From NCBI RefSeq assembly GCF_016888005.1, contig NZ_JAFDVE010000013.1, positions 51,187 to 115,186 on the forward strand: a stretch of DNA of 64,000 nt. Direction: 5' to 3'. Made by a program: the position numbers and the translations under genes. The stretch's first letter is position 1; every line of letters begins with the position of its first letter. This DNA comes from Phycicoccus sp. CSK15P-2 (GTDB lineage: Bacteria > Actinomycetota > Actinomycetes > Actinomycetales > Dermatophilaceae). A model generated the notes under the pieces. That model was not told the origin of the DNA. It searched no databases and saw only the letters and a list, made by a program, of their open reading frames with translations. Below, piece after piece: positions 33,063-43,100 of the stretch.

Positions 33063-36000
33063 ATGGAGCTCCGGCTGACCGTGCACGTCCCGCAGCGCCG
33101 CACCCGTCCCGTCGACGTTGTCATCGACGCACGCGAGGGCGCGGCCGCCGGGCGGCTGCGGGGCGCGCTGGCCGACCATCTCGGGCTGCCGGTGCCGGTG
33201 CTCTCCGTCGAGGGCCGGCCGGTCGCCGACGACGCGGTGGTCGGGATGCCGCCGCTCCTCGACGGCGCGTCCGTGACGGTCGAGGGCACCGAGGCGCTGC
33301 GCGGCGGCGGCGCGGACGGTGGAGGGAACCGTCCGCGCGCCGTCCTCGAGGTCGCGGTCGTCGGGGGGCCCGACGCCGGACGCAGCCGCCCACTCGGACC
33401 GGGCGGCACGGATGTCGGCCGCTCCCCCGACACCGGGCTCCGGCTCGAGGACCCCGCGCTCAGCCGGCGGCACGCGCGGTTCACCGTCGACGCGGACGGC
33501 GTGGCCGTCGAGGACACCGGCTCGACGAACGGAGTGGTCGTCGACGGCCGTCCGGTGGACGGTGCCCAGCGGGTCGACACCGCCTCGACCATCGTCATCG
33601 GCGCCAGCACCCTCCGGCTGCGCAGGGTGGCACCACCCGGACTGCCGGTCGTCCACCCCGGCGACGGCACGGTGCTCCTCGCGCCGGGGCGCCGTCCGGT
33701 GGCGTCACCGCCGGCGGTCGAGGTCGAGGCGCCCCGCGCGCCCACGGAACCGACGCGCGCACGTGTGCCGTGGGTCGCGGCGCTCGTCCCCGTCCCGGTG
33801 TTCGCCGCCATGGCGTTCTTCCTCGGGCCGCACCTGCTGGCCTTCGCGTTGCTCGGGCCGGTCGTCGTCCTCGCCACGGCACTCACCGACCGGGTCGGGG
33901 CACGCCGACGCCATCGCGCCGCCCTCGCCGACCACGCCCGAGCGACCGCCGAGGCGCGCAGCCGGTTCGAGAGCGCGCTCGCGGAGGAACGACGGATGCG
34001 CGAGCGCGTCCACCCCGACCTCCACGAGGTGCTCCGCCGCGCCGAGCACCGGCTCGCCGGGCTGTGGTCGGCCCCGGACGACCTGCGCGTGCGCGTCGGC
34101 ATCGGCACCGTCCCGGCCACGACGACCTGGAGGGACGGCTCGGAGGTGGAGCGAGGGGAAGCCGTCGCCGTGCCCGTGGTCGTCGACCTCGCGGAGGGCC
34201 ACGTGCTCGGCGTCGTGGGACCCCAGGGCGAGACACGCGCCCTGCTCACCGGGGTCGTCGGTCAGCTCGTCGTCCGCTGCCCGCCGTCGGCCCTCGGTGT
34301 CGAGGTCCTCGGGCCACCGGACGACGCGTGGCGCTGGCTCGGGCTCCTCCCACACCCTCCTCGTGCCGCGCGCCGCCTCGTCGTGGTCCCGGACGCCGCC
34401 GGGGCTGGCTCGTCGGTGACGGAGACCGGCGACGACACCCTGCTGCTCGTCGCGGCCGAACGCCGCGAGGAGCTCCCGGACGGCTGCGGGGCGGTCCTGG
34501 AGTGCCTGGGAGGTGGGCGGCACGTCCTGCACCACACGGGCGGGCCGACCCCGCTCGTCGCCGACGGAGCAGGCCCCGCGTGGGCCGAGCGCGTCGCGCG
34601 CGCCCTCGCGCCGGTCCGCCTCGGCGGTTCCGGGGGCGCCGCCGCGCTGCCGCGCGCCGTCGGTCTCACGAGCCTGCTCGACCACCCCCTCGACGTCGCC
34701 GGGGTGCAGCGCGGGTGGGCCGCGAGCGACGGCCCGGTCGCGGCCGTCGGGGTCCGCGACGGCGGGACCTTCCGCCTCGACCTGCGCGCCGACGGCCCCC
34801 ATGTGCTCGTCGGCGGGACCACCGGCTCGGGCAAGTCCGAGTTCCTCCGGACGCTCGTCACGGGCCTGGCCCTCGGGTCGCCCCCCGAGCAGCTGACGAT
34901 GCTGCTCGTCGACTTCAAGGGCGGTGCCGCGTTCGGCCCGTGCGCGACGCTGCCGCACGTCGTGGGGCTCGTCACCGACCTCGACGACCACCTCGCCGGG
35001 CGCGTGCTGCGCTCGCTCGGGGCCGAGCTGCGCCGCCGCGAGCGGGTCCTCGGCGACTCGGGGGCGAGCGACCTCGACGACCACCACGCACGCCCGGGCG
35101 CCGAGCCGCTCCCCCGCCTCGTCGTCGTGGTCGACGAGGTGCGGGCCCTCGTCGACGAGCTGCCCGACCTCGTGAGCGGCCTGGTCCGGCTCGCCGCGCA
35201 GGGCCGCTCGCTCGGCATCCACCTCGTGCTCGCCACCCAGCGCCCGTCCGGAACCCTGACCCCCGAGATCCAGGCGAACGTCAACCTCCGCGTGGCCTTC
35301 CGGGTGCGCGACCGGGCCGACTCCGTCGGTGTCGTCGAGGACGCCGCGGCCGCCGACCTGCCCGCCGACACCCCCGGTCGAGGTCTCGCTCGGGGCGGGG
35401 ACGGCCGGCTCGTCGCCTTCCAGGTGGCCCTCGTCGCCCCCGAGAGCGCGGGGCCGCCGGTGACCGTCCGCCCGCAGGGCACGGACCGGGCGACGAGCGA
35501 CCGGGACCGCGCCGCGGAGACGGCCGCGGTCGTCGACGTCGTACGGAGCGCCCACGACGATCGTGGCGGCACGGCTCCGCGACGCCCGTGGCTCCCGCCG
35601 CTGCCCGAGGCCCTGGAGCCGGCCTCCCTCGGCCCGAGCGGCCTGGCCGTCGTCGACGAGCCCGAGCGACAGCGGCGGGTCACCCTCTCCTGGAGCCGCG
35701 ACGTCGCTCTCTGGCGGGTCGTGGGCCGGCCACGCAGCGGACGCACGACGGCGCTCTCCGCGGTCGTCCGGGCCGCCACCTCCGAGATGCCGCCCGGTGA
35801 CCTGCACGTCCATGCGGTCGCCCCGGACACCCCGGCGTGGGCGGGCCTCCCGCACGTCGGCACCGTCGCCGCGCCGCACGACACCGCCGCGGTTCGCGCC
35901 CTGCTCTCCCATCTCGAGTCGGTCGTCGGGGACGCCTCGGCCGAGGCGTCCCGGGGCCGCACGGTGCTGCTCGTCGTCGACGGGTGGGAGCAGCTGGCGG

Positions 36001-37013
36001 AGCACGACGACCCCCGTGACGCCACCCCGTCGTCCGAGCGCCTGCTCCGCCTGCTGCGCGACGGCGCCGGCCGCGGCTTGGTCGCCGCCGTCTGCGGCGG
36101 TCGGGACCTCCTGCGCTCCGCGTGGTCCGCACTCGGCGGGCGGACCCTCGTGCTCGGCACCCCGGACCCCCTGGACGCCGCCCTGCTCGGCCTGCCCGCC
36201 GGGGTCCTCTCGCCCGACGCCCCACCGGGACGAGGCCTGCTCGCGGCGGACGGCCGCGAGCTGCAGGTGGCCCGGCCCTCGGAGAGGGACTGGGCGCGAC
36301 GTGGTCGTCGTCCGGTCACACCGGACGCCGCACCGTGGCGCTACCGGGCGCTCCCCACCCGGGTGACCCGACTCGACATCGCGCCGGAGCACCGGCCGCG
36401 CGACGGCCTGCTGCTCGGCCTGGCCGGCCCGACGGCGGGCGCGTGGGCCTGGCAGCCCGCGGTGCACGGACGCCGGCTGCTCGTCGCGGGACCACCCCGG
36501 TCGGGCCGGACGACCGCCCTGGCGACCCTCGCCGCATCCGCCACGGCCGCGGACCGGCCGGTCGCGGTGGTGTCGCCGACCACCGGGCCCGGCCGGTGGC
36601 CCTGCCCCGTCCTCGGCCCGGACGACGCCGACACCCTGGTCACCCTGCGCCGGGAACATCCCGAGATGGTGCTGCTCGTCGACGACGCCGACCGGCTGTC
36701 GGACTCCGCCGTCCTCCCCGTCGTGGCCGAGATCGCGGCGCTCGTCGACCGGGACCACGGCGCCGTGGCCGTCGCGACGACGACCTCAGGACTGCTCGGC
36801 CGGTTCCGGGGCCTCGACGTGGACGTCGCCCGGCACGGCACCGGGGTGCTGCTCCGCCCCGCCCGCCACGACGGCGACCTGCTCGGGGTCGCGCGGGTCG
36901 ACGTCCCGGCGGTCCAGGGGCTGCCGGGACGGGGCGTCGTGGTCGTCGACGGCGTGGCATCGGCGCTCCAGGTGCTCGCCGACCAGCCCGAGCCGGCCCC
37001 GGCCGGCCGGTGA
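33063..37013 (+). CDS. FHA domain plus FtsK/SpoIIIE ATPase, EccC-like
   Basis: A 1316-residue protein. After an N-terminal ubiquitin-like region comes an FHA domain at ~94-180 (GRS, SRRHARF, STNG), which binds phosphothreonine. Two membrane helices at ~235-280 follow. Then come three FtsK/SpoIIIE-like ATPase modules: the first has Walker A GGTTGSGKS (584-592) and LVVVVDEV; the second and third have GRPRSGRTT (888-896) and GPPRSGRTT (1143-1151), with Arg instead of the Walker A Lys. This is the layout of EccC, the motor of type VII secretion. TAGCGT lies 7 nt before the ATG (leaderless). No eccB, eccD or mycP is adjacent. Confidence 0.9.
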   Translation: MELRLTVHVPQRRTRPVDVVIDAREGAAAGRLRGALADHLGLPVPVLSVEGRPVADDAVVGMPPLLDGASVTVEGTEALRGGGADGGGNRPRAVLEVAVVGGPDAGRSRPLGPGGTDVGRSPDTGLRLEDPALSRRHARFTVDADGVAVEDTGSTNGVVVDGRPVDGAQRVDTASTIVIGASTLRLRRVAPPGLPVVHPGDGTVLLAPGRRPVASPPAVEVEAPRAPTEPTRARVPWVAALVPVPVFAAMAFFLGPHLLAFALLGPVVVLATALTDRVGARRRHRAALADHARATAEARSRFESALAEERRMRERVHPDLHEVLRRAEHRLAGLWSAPDDLRVRVGIGTVPATTTWRDGSEVERGEAVAVPVVVDLAEGHVLGVVGPQGETRALLTGVVGQLVVRCPPSALGVEVLGPPDDAWRWLGLLPHPPRAARRLVVVPDAAGAGSSVTETGDDTLLLVAAERREELPDGCGAVLECLGGGRHVLHHTGGPTPLVADGAGPAWAERVARALAPVRLGGSGGAAALPRAVGLTSLLDHPLDVAGVQRGWAASDGPVAAVGVRDGGTFRLDLRADGPHVLVGGTTGSGKSEFLRTLVTGLALGSPPEQLTMLLVDFKGGAAFGPCATLPHVVGLVTDLDDHLAGRVLRSLGAELRRRERVLGDSGASDLDDHHARPGAEPLPRLVVVVDEVRALVDELPDLVSGLVRLAAQGRSLGIHLVLATQRPSGTLTPEIQANVNLRVAFRVRDRADSVGVVEDAAAADLPADTPGRGLARGGDGRLVAFQVALVAPESAGPPVTVRPQGTDRATSDRDRAAETAAVVDVVRSAHDDRGGTAPRRPWLPPLPEALEPASLGPSGLAVVDEPERQRRVTLSWSRDVALWRVVGRPRSGRTTALSAVVRAATSEMPPGDLHVHAVAPDTPAWAGLPHVGTVAAPHDTAAVRALLSHLESVVGDASAEASRGRTVLLVVDGWEQLAEHDDPRDATPSSERLLRLLRDGAGRGLVAAVCGGRDLLRSAWSALGGRTLVLGTPDPLDAALLGLPAGVLSPDAPPGRGLLAADGRELQVARPSERDWARRGRRPVTPDAAPWRYRALPTRVTRLDIAPEHRPRDGLLLGLAGPTAGAWAWQPAVHGRRLLVAGPPRSGRTTALATLAASATAADRPVAVVSPTTGPGRWPCPVLGPDDADTLVTLRREHPEMVLLVDDADRLSDSAVLPVVAEIAALVDRDHGAVAVATTTSGLLGRFRGLDVDVARHGTGVLLRPARHDGDLLGVARVDVPAVQGLPGRGVVVVDGVASALQVLADQPEPAPAGR

Positions 37014-37015
37014 CG

Positions 37016-37414
37016 TCAGGCGTCGCCGAGACCGTCCGGGTCCGGTACCCGTGCGGCCACGGCCGCCCCGCCGGTGAGCAGCGCGACGAAGAGCACGCCC
37101 GCCCCGAGGGCCGTCCGGCCGGCCTGCACCAGGCTCCAGCCGACGGGCACGAGCAGCGCGTTCCATACGACGGTCGGCGTCCGCGGCCAACGCTCACGGC
37201 CCCACCACCCGCGGGCCAGCACGGCCAGACCTGCCGCACCCAGGAGGATGAGCAGCCCGGACATCACGACGCGAACGGGGTCGCTGCCCTCGCCGACGGC
37301 CAGCTCGTAGCCGTAGAAGCCCACGACCCCGACGAGCACCAGCGACTGGAGGGCACACAGGGCCGCGGCGACGGTCCGGGGAGCGCGCCGGGCTTCGGCG
37401 TCGGGGTCGGGCAC
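37016..37414 (-). CDS. Small actinobacterial membrane protein
   Basis: A 132-residue protein with about four membrane helices (TVAAALCALQSLVLVGVVGFYG; VVMSGLLILLGAAGLAVLA; VVWNALLVPVGWSLVQAG; LGAGVLFVALLTGGAAVAA). TACGCT lies 6 nt before GTG 37414, supporting a leaderless start there rather than the longer in-frame starts 37450 or 37510. It is convergent with the EccC-like gene with a 2-bp gap. I do not know its function. Confidence 0.65.
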   Translation of the reverse strand: MPDPDAEARRAPRTVAAALCALQSLVLVGVVGFYGYELAVGEGSDPVRVVMSGLLILLGAAGLAVLARGWWGRERWPRTPTVVWNALLVPVGWSLVQAGRTALGAGVLFVALLTGGAAVAARVPDPDGLGDA

Positions 37415-37688
37415 CTTGGCAGCGTAGGGCCCGTCACCCGGCGGGAACATCCGGGGCCCTCCCGTCCGTTGTCCCGCCGTGACCTCTGAAACACCGTTCT
37501 CCGACACCACCGGACACGCGCCCAGGCTCTAGCCGGATTGGGTCGGTCACGGTAGAGTAACGCTAAGGACGTCTGTGCGTAACTCGTCCGAAACGGGGCT
37601 GCAAGGGTGCACCCCGCGGCCCCGAGCACCCACCTCTCCTGCCGGTGTCCGCATTCTGCTCAACCCCCGCTGACAAGGAGCACCACCC

Positions 37689-37937
37689 ATGGACTGGCGC
37701 GACCGCGCTGCCTGCCTCGACGAGGACCCCGAGCTGTTCTTCCCCATCGGGAACACCGGCCCGGCGATCGCTCAGATCGAGGAGGCCAAGGCCGTGTGCC
37801 GCCGGTGCGAGGTGCTCGACACGTGCCTGAAGTGGGCGATCGAGTCCGGCCAGGACGCCGGCGTGTGGGGTGGCATGTCCGAGGACGAGCGCCGCGCGCT
37901 CAAGCGTCGCAACGCCCGCGCCCGCCGCGCCGGCTGA
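37689..37937 (+). CDS. whiB1: WhiB-family iron-sulfur transcription factor, WhiB1 type
   Basis: An 82-residue protein with the four cluster ligands Cys9, Cys37, Cys40 and Cys46, the GVWGG turn (58-62) and the basic ending RRALKRRNARARRA that binds DNA. The DPELFFPIGNTGPA and QD.GVWGGMSEDERR segments match mycobacterial WhiB1/Streptomyces WblE, which bind the primary sigma factor and sense nitric oxide through a [4Fe-4S] cluster. The leader is about 130 nt, with TAGAGT (37553-37558) as a possible -10. The SD is AAGGAG. Confidence 0.95.
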   Translation: MDWRDRAACLDEDPELFFPIGNTGPAIAQIEEAKAVCRRCEVLDTCLKWAIESGQDAGVWGGMSEDERRALKRRNARARRAG

Positions 37938-37961
37938 CCCCAACGCGCGGCCGGCCACCGG

Positions 37962-39443
37962 TCACCGCGTCGACACGGGCCGCAGCTTCCCGACGAAGGT
38001 GACGCGCGTCCCCGTCGGATGGGCGTTCTCCCAGCGGATCCTCCCCCGCAGGTCCTGGACGAACGACGTCACGATCCGCGTACCGAGCCCGGCGAGCACC
38101 GGCCGGAAGCCCGCGGGCAGCCCGGCACCGTCGTCGGTCACGGTCACCGTGAGGTCGTCCCCGCCCTCGACGGGCTGCCGGTCGACCCCCACGACGACGG
38201 TCCCGTCGCGGTCGGCGAGGCCGTGCTCGACGGCGTTCTGGACCAGCTCGCTGATGATCATCGCGAGCGCCGTCGCATCCTCGGCCCGGACCCGTCCGAA
38301 CGACCCCTCGAACCGCGAGTCGACGTGGTGCTCGCGCGTCGCGACCTCGACGACCGCACGCAGCCCGCGCAGCGCGATCTCGTCGAAGGCCACGGTCTCG
38401 TCGAAGCCGCTGCTCAGCGTCTCGTGGACGAGCGCGATCGTCGCCACCCGTCGCACGGCCTCGTGGAGCGCGGCCCGGGCGTCCTCCTCCGGCACCCGCC
38501 TCGCCTGCAGCCGGAGCAGGGCCGCCACGGTCTGCAGGTTGTTCTTCACCCGGTGGTGGATCTCCCGGATCGTCGCGTCCTTGGTGAGCAGCTCCTGCTC
38601 TCGGCGGCGGAGCTCGGAGACGTCGCGCAGGAGCAGCATCGCGCCCCGGCGCACCCCACCCTCGGTGAGCGGGATCGCGCGCATCGTCACCGTCGCCGAG
38701 TCCGTCTCGACCTCGGTGCGCCACGACGCCCGGCCCATCACGACGACGGCCAGCGACTCGTCGACCGAGCGGTCCCCCTCCGCCGCGAGGTCGGCGACGA
38801 TCTTGGCCAGGCTCTCCCCGGTGACGTCCCCGACGTGTCCCAGCCGGTGCACCGCCGACACCGCGTTGGGGCTGGCGTAGCGGACCATGCCCTCGGCGTC
38901 GAGGTGGATGACACCGTCGCCCACCCGCGGGGCGCCGCGTCGCAGCCCGGTGGGTGCCGACGGCGACGGGAACTCGCCCGTCGCGACCATCCGCAGGATC
39001 GCGTCCGCGAGGTCGCGGTACGTGAGCTCCAGCCGGCTCGGCGTCCGCCCACCGGTGAGGTTCGTGTGCCGCGTGACCACCGCGACGACCCGACCGCCGC
39101 AGGTGACCGGCACGGCGTCCTCGCGGATCGACATGTCGTCGCGCCGGGCCGGTACCGGTGACGTGACGAGGCGGCGCTGCCGGGCGGCCTCGTCGAGCAT
39201 GGCCGCCCGGGTACGGGTCGAGGCCCGGCCGACGATGTCGTCGTAGAAGACCATCGGCCCGGTGTTCGGCCGGACGTGCGCGACGGCACGCCAGCCGTCC
39301 AGCCCTCCGCGGACCCACAGCACGAGGTCGGCGAAGGAGAGGTCGGCGACGAGCTGCCAGTCCCCCACGAGCAGGTGCAGCCACTCGGACTCGGCGGGCT
39401 CGAGGTCCGTCGTCTGCCTCAACATCCCGGCCAGCGTGCTCAC
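37962..39443 (-). CDS. pdtaS: Sensor histidine kinase PdtaS-like
   Basis: A 493-residue cytosolic kinase closely following mycobacterial PdtaS: N-terminal GAF-like domain (VGDWQLVADLSFADLVLWV; RPNTGP), PAS domain at ~175-280 (DGVIHLDAEGMVRYASPNAVSA), then the HWE/HisKA_2 motif EIHHRVKNNLQTVAALLRLQARR with the phosphorylated His297 (split: EIHHRVKNN at 295-303) and the ATPase domain ISELVQNAVEHGL. PdtaS phosphorylates PdtaR, an ANTAR antiterminator that controls RNA reading; pdtaR is not here. TATGCT lies 8 nt before GTG 39443, so the mRNA is probably leaderless. Confidence 0.95.
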   Translation of the reverse strand: MSTLAGMLRQTTDLEPAESEWLHLLVGDWQLVADLSFADLVLWVRGGLDGWRAVAHVRPNTGPMVFYDDIVGRASTRTRAAMLDEAARQRRLVTSPVPARRDDMSIREDAVPVTCGGRVVAVVTRHTNLTGGRTPSRLELTYRDLADAILRMVATGEFPSPSAPTGLRRGAPRVGDGVIHLDAEGMVRYASPNAVSAVHRLGHVGDVTGESLAKIVADLAAEGDRSVDESLAVVVMGRASWRTEVETDSATVTMRAIPLTEGGVRRGAMLLLRDVSELRRREQELLTKDATIREIHHRVKNNLQTVAALLRLQARRVPEEDARAALHEAVRRVATIALVHETLSSGFDETVAFDEIALRGLRAVVEVATREHHVDSRFEGSFGRVRAEDATALAMIISELVQNAVEHGLADRDGTVVVGVDRQPVEGGDDLTVTVTDDGAGLPAGFRPVLAGLGTRIVTSFVQDLRGRIRWENAHPTGTRVTFVGKLRPVSTR

Positions 39444-39558
39444 GGAACCCGAGCATAGGGAACTGCCCCGGACGGCCCGGCAGACGCCGCCATCTGGCAG
39501 GGTGCACGCTGGGGGCGACGAGAAGCGATGCGACGCGCGAGCCACCGAGGAGAGCCGC

Positions 39559-40143
39559 ATGAGACACCCGGCCACCCCCCGCCCCGTCACCGCCCGGGCG
39601 GCCGCCGCCCTCGCCGCTGCCGCCCTGCTGGGGGGTTGCACCGACAACGGCGGTGCCGACACCACCTCCCCGAGCGCGACCCCCACCGCCGGCACGTCCT
39701 CACCACCCCCGAGCGCGACGCCCACCGAGACCGGGCCGACACCCGAAAGCCCCTCGCCGCGCCCGTCGTCGGACGCCGGCGAGACCGAGGACGACGACCG
39801 CCCGACCATCCCACGCCAGTTCCGCGGGGTCTGGACCGCGGTGCAGAACGGGGACGAGGAGGTCACGGCTGCGGACTGCGAGCGCGGCGGCTCCACCGCC
39901 GGGCGCATCGTCGAGGTGACAGCGCGCGAGATCGTCTACTTCGAGCCACCCGCGGGAGTGCTGAACGAGGTGCTCGCCAGCTCCCCGGACCGTTTCCGCG
40001 GCGACTTCTCCTTCGAGGACGTCGTCAACGACGGCCCGGACACGCTCGAGCCCCTGGACCTCGTTCTGTGGCAGGGCCGCTCGGTCCTGGTCACCAAGGG
40101 AGAGTCACCCCAGACCCAGGTCTACAAGCGCTGCCCGGGCTGA
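39559..40143 (+). CDS. Putative lipoprotein
   Basis: A 194-residue protein. The signal peptide ends in LLGGC, a standard lipobox, so the mature protein starts at Cys29. About 55 residues of Ser/Thr/Pro-rich linker follow, then a domain of ~110 residues (PRQFRGVWTAVQNGDEEVTAADC) with two further Cys that may pair. The SD is GAGGAG. It is divergent from pdtaS and convergent with GDH. I do not recognise the C-terminal domain. Confidence 0.8.
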   Translation: MRHPATPRPVTARAAAALAAAALLGGCTDNGGADTTSPSATPTAGTSSPPPSATPTETGPTPESPSPRPSSDAGETEDDDRPTIPRQFRGVWTAVQNGDEEVTAADCERGGSTAGRIVEVTAREIVYFEPPAGVLNEVLASSPDRFRGDFSFEDVVNDGPDTLEPLDLVLWQGRSVLVTKGESPQTQVYKRCPG

Positions 40144-40156
40144 GTCGGACCGAGGC

Positions 40157-43100
40157 TCACGTCGAGGCGCCCACCCGCACCACCGACCGGAGGGTGCGCA
40201 GCGCGACCGAGAGTGCGGCGATGTTCGGCGCGTCGAGCCGGGCGATGCCCGAGAGCGCCGACCGCGCCCGCTCGATGTTGCTCTCGTTCGTCGCCGCCCA
40301 CGTCTCGTACTGGGCGGCGACGTCGCCGTCCCGCTGCCCCGCCGCGTCCGCGGCCTCGAGCACGGACCGGGTCAGCGACTCGAGCACGGCGTAGAGGTCG
40401 TCGCGCAGGGCTCCCCGCGCCAGGGCGTCCCACCGGTCCTCGCGCGGCAGCCGGGTCACCTTCCCGAGGAGCGAGTCGATGCCGAAGCGCTCGGAGACGA
40501 GGTAGTACTGGGCGGCGACCTCGGCCGGCGGCCGGCCGGTGTCGGTCGCGATGTCGGTGATGTCGAGGAGCGAGAACTGGTCCAGCAGCGAGGCCGACCA
40601 CACCGCGAGGTCCTCCGGCACCCCCGCCGTCCGGAGCTCGGAGACCCGATGCCCGTGCCGCTGCTCCTCGTCGCCGCGGAGCATGTCCTCGATGACCGGC
40701 GCGAGCTCGCGCACGACCCCGGAGAAGCGCTCGACCTCGGCACCGATGTCGAGCGTCGAGGGTCGCGCCGAGAGGAACCACCGCACCGAACGGTCCAGGA
40801 GCCTGCGGAACTCGAGGTACAGCGCGGTCTGCGCGGCGGTCGTCACCCGGTTGTCGAGCGCCTCGACCTGCCGGACGTACTCGGCGAGGCCGAAGACCTC
40901 GCGGGCGACGACGAACGCGCGCGTCACCTGCTCCGGCGACGCCCCGGCCTCCTCCTGTGCCCGGTAGGCGAAGGTGATGCCGCCGCGGTTGACCATCGAG
41001 TTGGCGACCGAGTTCGTGATGATCTCGCGGCGGAGCGGGTGCCCGGCGAGCTCGTCGGCGTACGCCTCGCGGATCGGCGTGGGGAAGTACTCGGTGAGCG
41101 TCGACTCGAAGTACGGGTCGTCGGGGATGTCGCTGGCGAGGATGTCGTCCTTGAGCGCGAGCTTGGCGTAGGCCACGAGGACCGAGAACTCGGGGCTCTT
41201 CAGGCCCAGGCCGTTGGCCTGACGCTTCTCGATCTCGGGGTCGGTGGGCAGGAACTCGAGGGCGCGGTCGAGGTCGCCGCGGTCCTCGAGCCAGTGCATG
41301 AACCGCTCGTGGACGCCCACCATGACGTGCTCCTGCGCGCGGGCGTTGCCGAGCAGGACGTTCTGCTCGTAGTTGTCGCGCAGCACGTGCTCGGCGACGT
41401 CGTCGGTCATCGACGCGAGCAGCTCGTTGCGGTCCTCGACGGTCAGCCCACCGGCCCGGACGACCTCCCCGAGCAGGATCTTGATGTTGACCTCGTGGTC
41501 GGAGGTGTCGACACCCGCCGAGTTGTCGATGGCGTCGGTGTTGACCCGCACGCCGTGGAACGCCGCCTCGATCCGGCCGAGCTGGGACAACCCGAGGTTG
41601 CCGCCCTCGCCGACCACCTTGACCCGCAGCTCGCGGCCGTCGACCCGGATGGCGTCGTTGGCCCGGTCGCCGATGTCGAGGTGGTCCTCCGTGGACGCCT
41701 TGACGTAGGTGCCGATCCCGCCGTTCCACAGCAGGTCGGCCGGCGAGAGCAGGATGGCGTGGATGAGCTCGGCCGGGGTCATCCGCCGGGCGTCGTCGGG
41801 GAGGCCGAGCGCCTCGCGCATCTGTGGGGTCACGGTGACCGACTTCAACGTGCGCGGGAAGACCCCGCCGCCCTCGGAGAGCAGCGAGCGGTCGTAGTCG
41901 TCCCAGGAGGACCGCGGGAGGTCGAACAGGCGGCGGCGCTCCGCGGAGGACGTGGCGGCGTCCGGGTCGGGGTCGACGAAGACGTGCCGGTGGTCGAAGG
42001 CGGCGACCAGCCGGATGTGCTCCGAGAGGAGCATCCCGTTGCCGAAGACGTCGCCGCTCATGTCGCCGACCCCGACGACGGTGAACTCCTCGGTCTGGGT
42101 GTCCACGCCCATCTCGCGGAAGTGCCGCTTCACCGACTCCCAGGCCCCACGCGCGGTGATGCCCATGGCCTTGTGGTCGTAGCCGGCCGAGCCCCCGGAC
42201 GCGAAGGCGTCGTCGAGCCAGAACCCGTAGGACGCCGCCACGCCGTTGGCGAGGTCCGAGAACGTCGCCGTGCCCTTGTCGGCCGCCACGACGAGGTAGG
42301 GGTCGTCGCCGTCGTGCCGGACCACCCGCTCGGGCGGGACGACCTCCCCGCCGACCCGGTCGTCGGTGACGTCGAGCAGGCCCGAGACGAACATCCGGTA
42401 GGCGGCCTTGCCCTCCTCGAGCCAGGCCTCGCGGTCGACGGCCGGGTCCGGGAGCTGCTTGGCGTAGAACCCGCCCTTGGAGCCGGTGGGCACGATGACG
42501 GCGTTCTTGACCATTTGCGCCTTGACCAGCCCGAGGACCTCGGTGCGGAAGTCCTCGCGGCGGTCCGACCACCGCAGCCCGCCGCGGGCGACCGGCCCGA
42601 AGCGCAGGTGGACGCCCTCGACGCGCGGGCTGTACACGAAGATCTCGAACTGCGGCCGGGGTGCCGGGAGGTCCGGGACCGCACGCGGGTCGAGCTTGAG
42701 CGAGACGTACGGGTGGTGCTCGGCCCCGTCCCGCCCGGCCTGGTAGTAGCTCGTCCGCAGACCGGCCCGGACCACCCCGAGGAAGGCCCGGACGATCCGG
42801 TCGTGGTCCAGGCTCGCGACGTCGTCGAGCGCGTCGAGCACCCGCTGGGCGGCCTCCTCCTCGGCGTCGGCGCGCGCCGTACGGCCGGCCTCGTCGTCGG
42901 CGAAGCGCCCGGGGTCGAAGCGGGCCTGCCAGACCTCGACGAGGTCGCGGGCGACCTCGGGATGGGTGACGAGGGCGTCCTCGAGGTAGTCCTGGGAGAA
43001 GGTCGCGCGGGTCTGCCGCAGGTACTTCGCGACCGTGCGCAGCACGACGACCTGCCGCCAGGTGAGCTGCGCCCCCAGGACGAGCTTGTTGAAGCCGTCG

